Of a stretch of 64,000 nucleotides of DNA, positions 61,765-64,000 are shown piece after piece (the stretch's first letter is position 1; each line of letters starts with the position of its first letter). The notes beneath the pieces are model-generated. The model was not told the origin of the DNA and made no database searches. It saw nothing but the letters and a program-made list of their open reading frames with translations. This DNA comes from Filimonas lacunae (GTDB lineage: Bacteria; Bacteroidota; Bacteroidia; Chitinophagales; Chitinophagaceae). The position numbers and the translations under genes are program-made. The DNA lies in assembly GCF_002355595.1 (NCBI RefSeq), contig NZ_AP017422.1:2914001-2978000 (forward strand), in the 5' to 3' direction.

Positions 61765-62425
61765 TATTGAATAGAAACATCCAATATCATATACGTTTGT
61801 TTGATATAGCGATGCTTTTTAAATCCGTAAAATTTAAAGGGGGCTATCAGTAAGCCGAAGCCTTTATTAGACGAATGTGGGTTGATCCTAAAAAAAGTAA
61901 AGGGCAACGGCAGCAGGTTTCCAGAAAACCTGTATGAGGAAGAGTAGTACTTTCCGCTTCCATATGCTAACGGACGGGCGCTTCGTTTGTACGTACGAGT
62001 TGCTCGTCCTATAGGATGAGGCTATGGAAAGCTCCTTTTTTATGAAAATTTGAAATAAGGAAAGACCCACTTCTAAAGGCAGCTAAAAGGTTAACCAGCA
62101 AGATTTTTATGTGAATGCAGGCACAGAGGTAAAAGATTAACAGCAAGCGGGAAATTTAACCTTCGTTCAGCACCCGCAGCTTGCCGCCAGGTGCACTTTA
62201 CTCAAACAGGGCCTGTAGTTCCTATTTACCTCCCTATCCAATAGGAGTACCTCTCTCTGTAGACTATGGCCTTATTAGTCATAGCGCAACAGGAAAAGTA
62301 TATCTCTCCGCAAGAAACAAAGCCCCTAAATAAGGACTTAATTGAGCAAGTCACAATTTTGGAGTAAATCAGACAAATTATCCGGATCAGGGATAGGATA
62401 AAGTGATTTGGAATTTAAAATAGTT
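61765..62425. other. Intergenic stretch without recognisable genes
   Basis: 661 bases between two HxlR genes. No convincing open frame on either strand. A possible RNA-like fold lies at about 61951-62033 (CTTTCC...GGAAAG outer pairing, CATA/TATG, and GGACG/CGTCC inner pairing), and a short hairpin AGGTTT/AAACCT at 61916-61930. Neither matches a known RNA family that I can name. Confidence 0.5.
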
Positions 62426-62776
62426 TCAATCGGGGAGTTGTATGATGTCTTGAGATGAATTACCCTCCACGTTTTTTTTCCAGGCTGATATATAGGCCAA
62501 TAGAGGGCAAAGGCTTTTTCCCAAATCTGTGAGTGCATACTCTACCTTCTGTGGAAGCTCCGTATACTGTTTCCTGCTAATTAAACCATCAGCTTCAAGT
62601 TCTCTCAGTTGTTCAGTTAATACTTTTCTTGATATAGAGGGTATCCGAACATTGATTTCCCCAAAACGCCTAGCATGCTTGGAAAGCATATGCAAAATAA
62701 TCACTTTCCACCGTCCTCCAATCAGGGCTATCGTTTCCATAGCTGGACAGTCAGCATGATCTAAGTTACTTTTCAT
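62426..62776 (-). CDS. HxlR-family transcriptional regulator
   Basis: 116 residues. Winged HTH: 'METIALIGGRWKVIILHMLSKHARRFGEINVRIPSISRKVLTEQLRELEADGLISRKQYTELPQKVEYALTDLGKSL'. N-terminal Cys in 'HADCPAMETI' at the sensor position. Divergent from the NAD(P)-binding protein gene at 62898. The 11-mer GTTACTTTTCA at the gene start recurs 60 nt further in the intergenic region (62825-62835). Confidence 0.93.
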   Translation of the reverse strand: MKSNLDHADCPAMETIALIGGRWKVIILHMLSKHARRFGEINVRIPSISRKVLTEQLRELEADGLISRKQYTELPQKVEYALTDLGKSLCPLLAYISAWKKNVEGNSSQDIIQLPD

Positions 62777-62897
62777 AAGTTACTTTAAGGTTACCGGTTT
62801 TTGTTCTGTTATCAGATAGCAAGTGTTACTTTTCAAAATCAATATTATTTTCTTTGCGTAACAAAAGTAAATGTTTATTGATCTTAAAAAAGAAATT

Positions 62898-63767
62898 ATG
62901 ATTTTAGTAACTGGTGCAACAGGTAATTTAGGTAAAGCCACCATTAATTCGCTCTTAAACAATGGTACAGATGCAAAAGACATTGCTGCATTGATAAGAA
63001 ATGAAACTAAGGGGATAGAATTGAAATCGAATGGAATTCTGGTGAAGCTTGGCGACTATCAGGATTTTGAGTCTTTGAGAAGTGCATTTCAGGGTGTGGA
63101 CAAGCTATTGTTGGTATCTTCTTCATCGGATATAGTACACAGGTTTGACCAGCACAAAAATGTGATTGATGCGGCCAAGGAAGCTGGTGTCAGTCATATC
63201 GTCTACACGGGCTTTGATATGAAAGATTTACAGCAAAGCACAATGGTGGAAGATGTTCAATACCATGCATACACAACTGATTATTTAAAACAAATGGCTG
63301 CTCCTTATACATTGATGAATAATACACTCTACGCTGATATGATTCCGATAATTTGTGGAAAAAATATTTTGAAGAACGGTATCTCCATCCCGGCAGGAGT
63401 TGGCAAAGTGCCTTTTTTGCCAATAACAGAAATGGCTGAAGCTTTAGCCGTTGTACTAACTACTCCGGGCCACGAAAATAAAGAATATGTGATTGCAGCA
63501 GATACCGCTTTCTCCTTCGCTGAGATTGCTGACATAATATCAGAGATCACGGGAACAACGATAGCTTATAACCAAACTGAGGTAATGTCATATGTTGCGC
63601 AGCTTGTACAGCTAGGGCTTCCTGAAGATGATGCAGCGTATCTGGCAAGGTTCGCTGGAGCGATAGCTAAAGGAGAATTCGATACAAATAAAAGTGATGT
63701 AAAACAACTACTGGGTAGGGCAACAACCAGTTTGTCTGATTTTTTAAGAAACATATATAGTAAGTAA
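62898..63767 (+). CDS. NmrA/QorB-like NAD(P)H-binding protein
   Basis: 289 residues from the ATG at 62898 ('MILVTGATGNLGKATINSLL'). Atypical SDR of the NmrA/quinone oxidoreductase 2 type: G-A-T-G-N-L-G cofactor loop, 'LVKLGDYQDFESLRSAFQGVDKLLLVSSSSDI', 'VIDAAKEAGVSHIVYTGFDM' and 'TLMNNTLYADMIPI', 'VPFLPITEMAEALAVVLTTPGHENKEYVI'. Relatives reduce quinones or sense NADP(H). Its regulator is likely the divergent HxlR. Confidence 0.92.
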   Translation: MILVTGATGNLGKATINSLLNNGTDAKDIAALIRNETKGIELKSNGILVKLGDYQDFESLRSAFQGVDKLLLVSSSSDIVHRFDQHKNVIDAAKEAGVSHIVYTGFDMKDLQQSTMVEDVQYHAYTTDYLKQMAAPYTLMNNTLYADMIPIICGKNILKNGISIPAGVGKVPFLPITEMAEALAVVLTTPGHENKEYVIAADTAFSFAEIADIISEITGTTIAYNQTEVMSYVAQLVQLGLPEDDAAYLARFAGAIAKGEFDTNKSDVKQLLGRATTSLSDFLRNIYSK

Positions 63768-64000
63768 TTATTTCTAATTCTTCCTCTTTTTGTATAAATA
63801 GGATTATTTATTCTCGTTTGTGCTTCAAAATAATGTTGAATCCCTTTCCAAATTGTAATACTGTTCAGCTATTTACACCAACTACAATGACAGATGTTAA
63901 AAAGACTAGCACAAATGTCAAAAAACATTTAACCCGATGCCCTGTATAACAGCTAAAAAAGCCGGTTTGTCGATTAGTTTGACGATTTACAGATTTTTCG

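Noticed and set aside
61888-62070. 60-residue minus-strand frame in the HxlR-HxlR gap
   Set aside because: Short, no start context, no recognisable motif; chance open frame in AT-rich DNA.
1-64000. CRISPR arrays, complete insertion sequences, prophage modules, rRNA genes, known riboswitches
   Set aside because: No regularly spaced repeats, intact transposase or phage structural genes, rRNA sequence or recognisable aptamer was found on reading both strands; a profile search would still be needed for divergent riboswitches.

Overview
The window is one contiguous piece of a Bacteroidota chromosome, most likely family Chitinophagaceae (Chitinophaga/Filimonas/Niastella-like). The evidence is an adjacent SusC/SusD pair, a primary sigma factor that starts directly at region 1.2, a PUR-domain (DUF3276) protein, an UpxY-type NusG paralogue, LytS/LytTR signalling, many lipoproteins, and promoters of the TTTG-N19/20-TAnnTTTG type with almost no Shine-Dalgarno sequences. 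Genus cannot be fixed from the sequence alone.

Layout. 0-10 kb: the 5' part of a DUF4349 lipoprotein gene, an ATP-grasp-like protein, and a minimal glycan-uptake locus (SusC/SusD divergent from a GH105 hydrolase). 10-31 kb is mainly housekeeping: a DUF4261-like protein followed by gene debris, ClpB, a serine-hydrolase homologue that has lost its catalytic dyad, UpxY/NusG plus Prc protease, tRNA-His, a DUF445 protein, an outer-membrane receptor, a TPR protein with FolB, TrxB, the primary sigma factor, threonine aldolase with Pgi, a PUR-domain protein and an MsbA-like exporter. 31-43 kb: a GOB-like B3 metallo-beta-lactamase, a siderophore-type TonB receptor, a LytS/LytTR pair with a CocE-type peptidase/esterase, and small enzymes (DUF4406, Crp regulator, deaminase, HIT).

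43-64 kb is accessory and mosaic. It holds an LLM oxidoreductase; a four-gene operon (DoxX-like, DUF2071, membrane methyltransferase, small membrane protein); four modules that pair an AraC or HxlR regulator with a short-chain dehydrogenase/NAD-binding protein; a GH43 operon; decayed DNA with integrase and DoxX remnants; a hydrolase/ECF-sigma/membrane-protein operon; and two identical tRNA-Ser(UGA) genes in inverted orientation about 2 kb apart. The recurring SDR/DoxX/flavin-oxidoreductase/regulator theme suggests inducible handling of redox-active or electrophilic small molecules; that is inference.

Most unusual signals: a perfectly symmetric 34-bp operator between an HxlR gene and its SDR-DoxX-epimerase operon; the trxB promoter lying inside the rpoD terminator hairpin; the beta-lactamase-fold pseudoenzyme; the orphan ECF-sigma operon; and several orphan protein tails marking past deletions. 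No CRISPR array, complete insertion sequence or prophage was seen.
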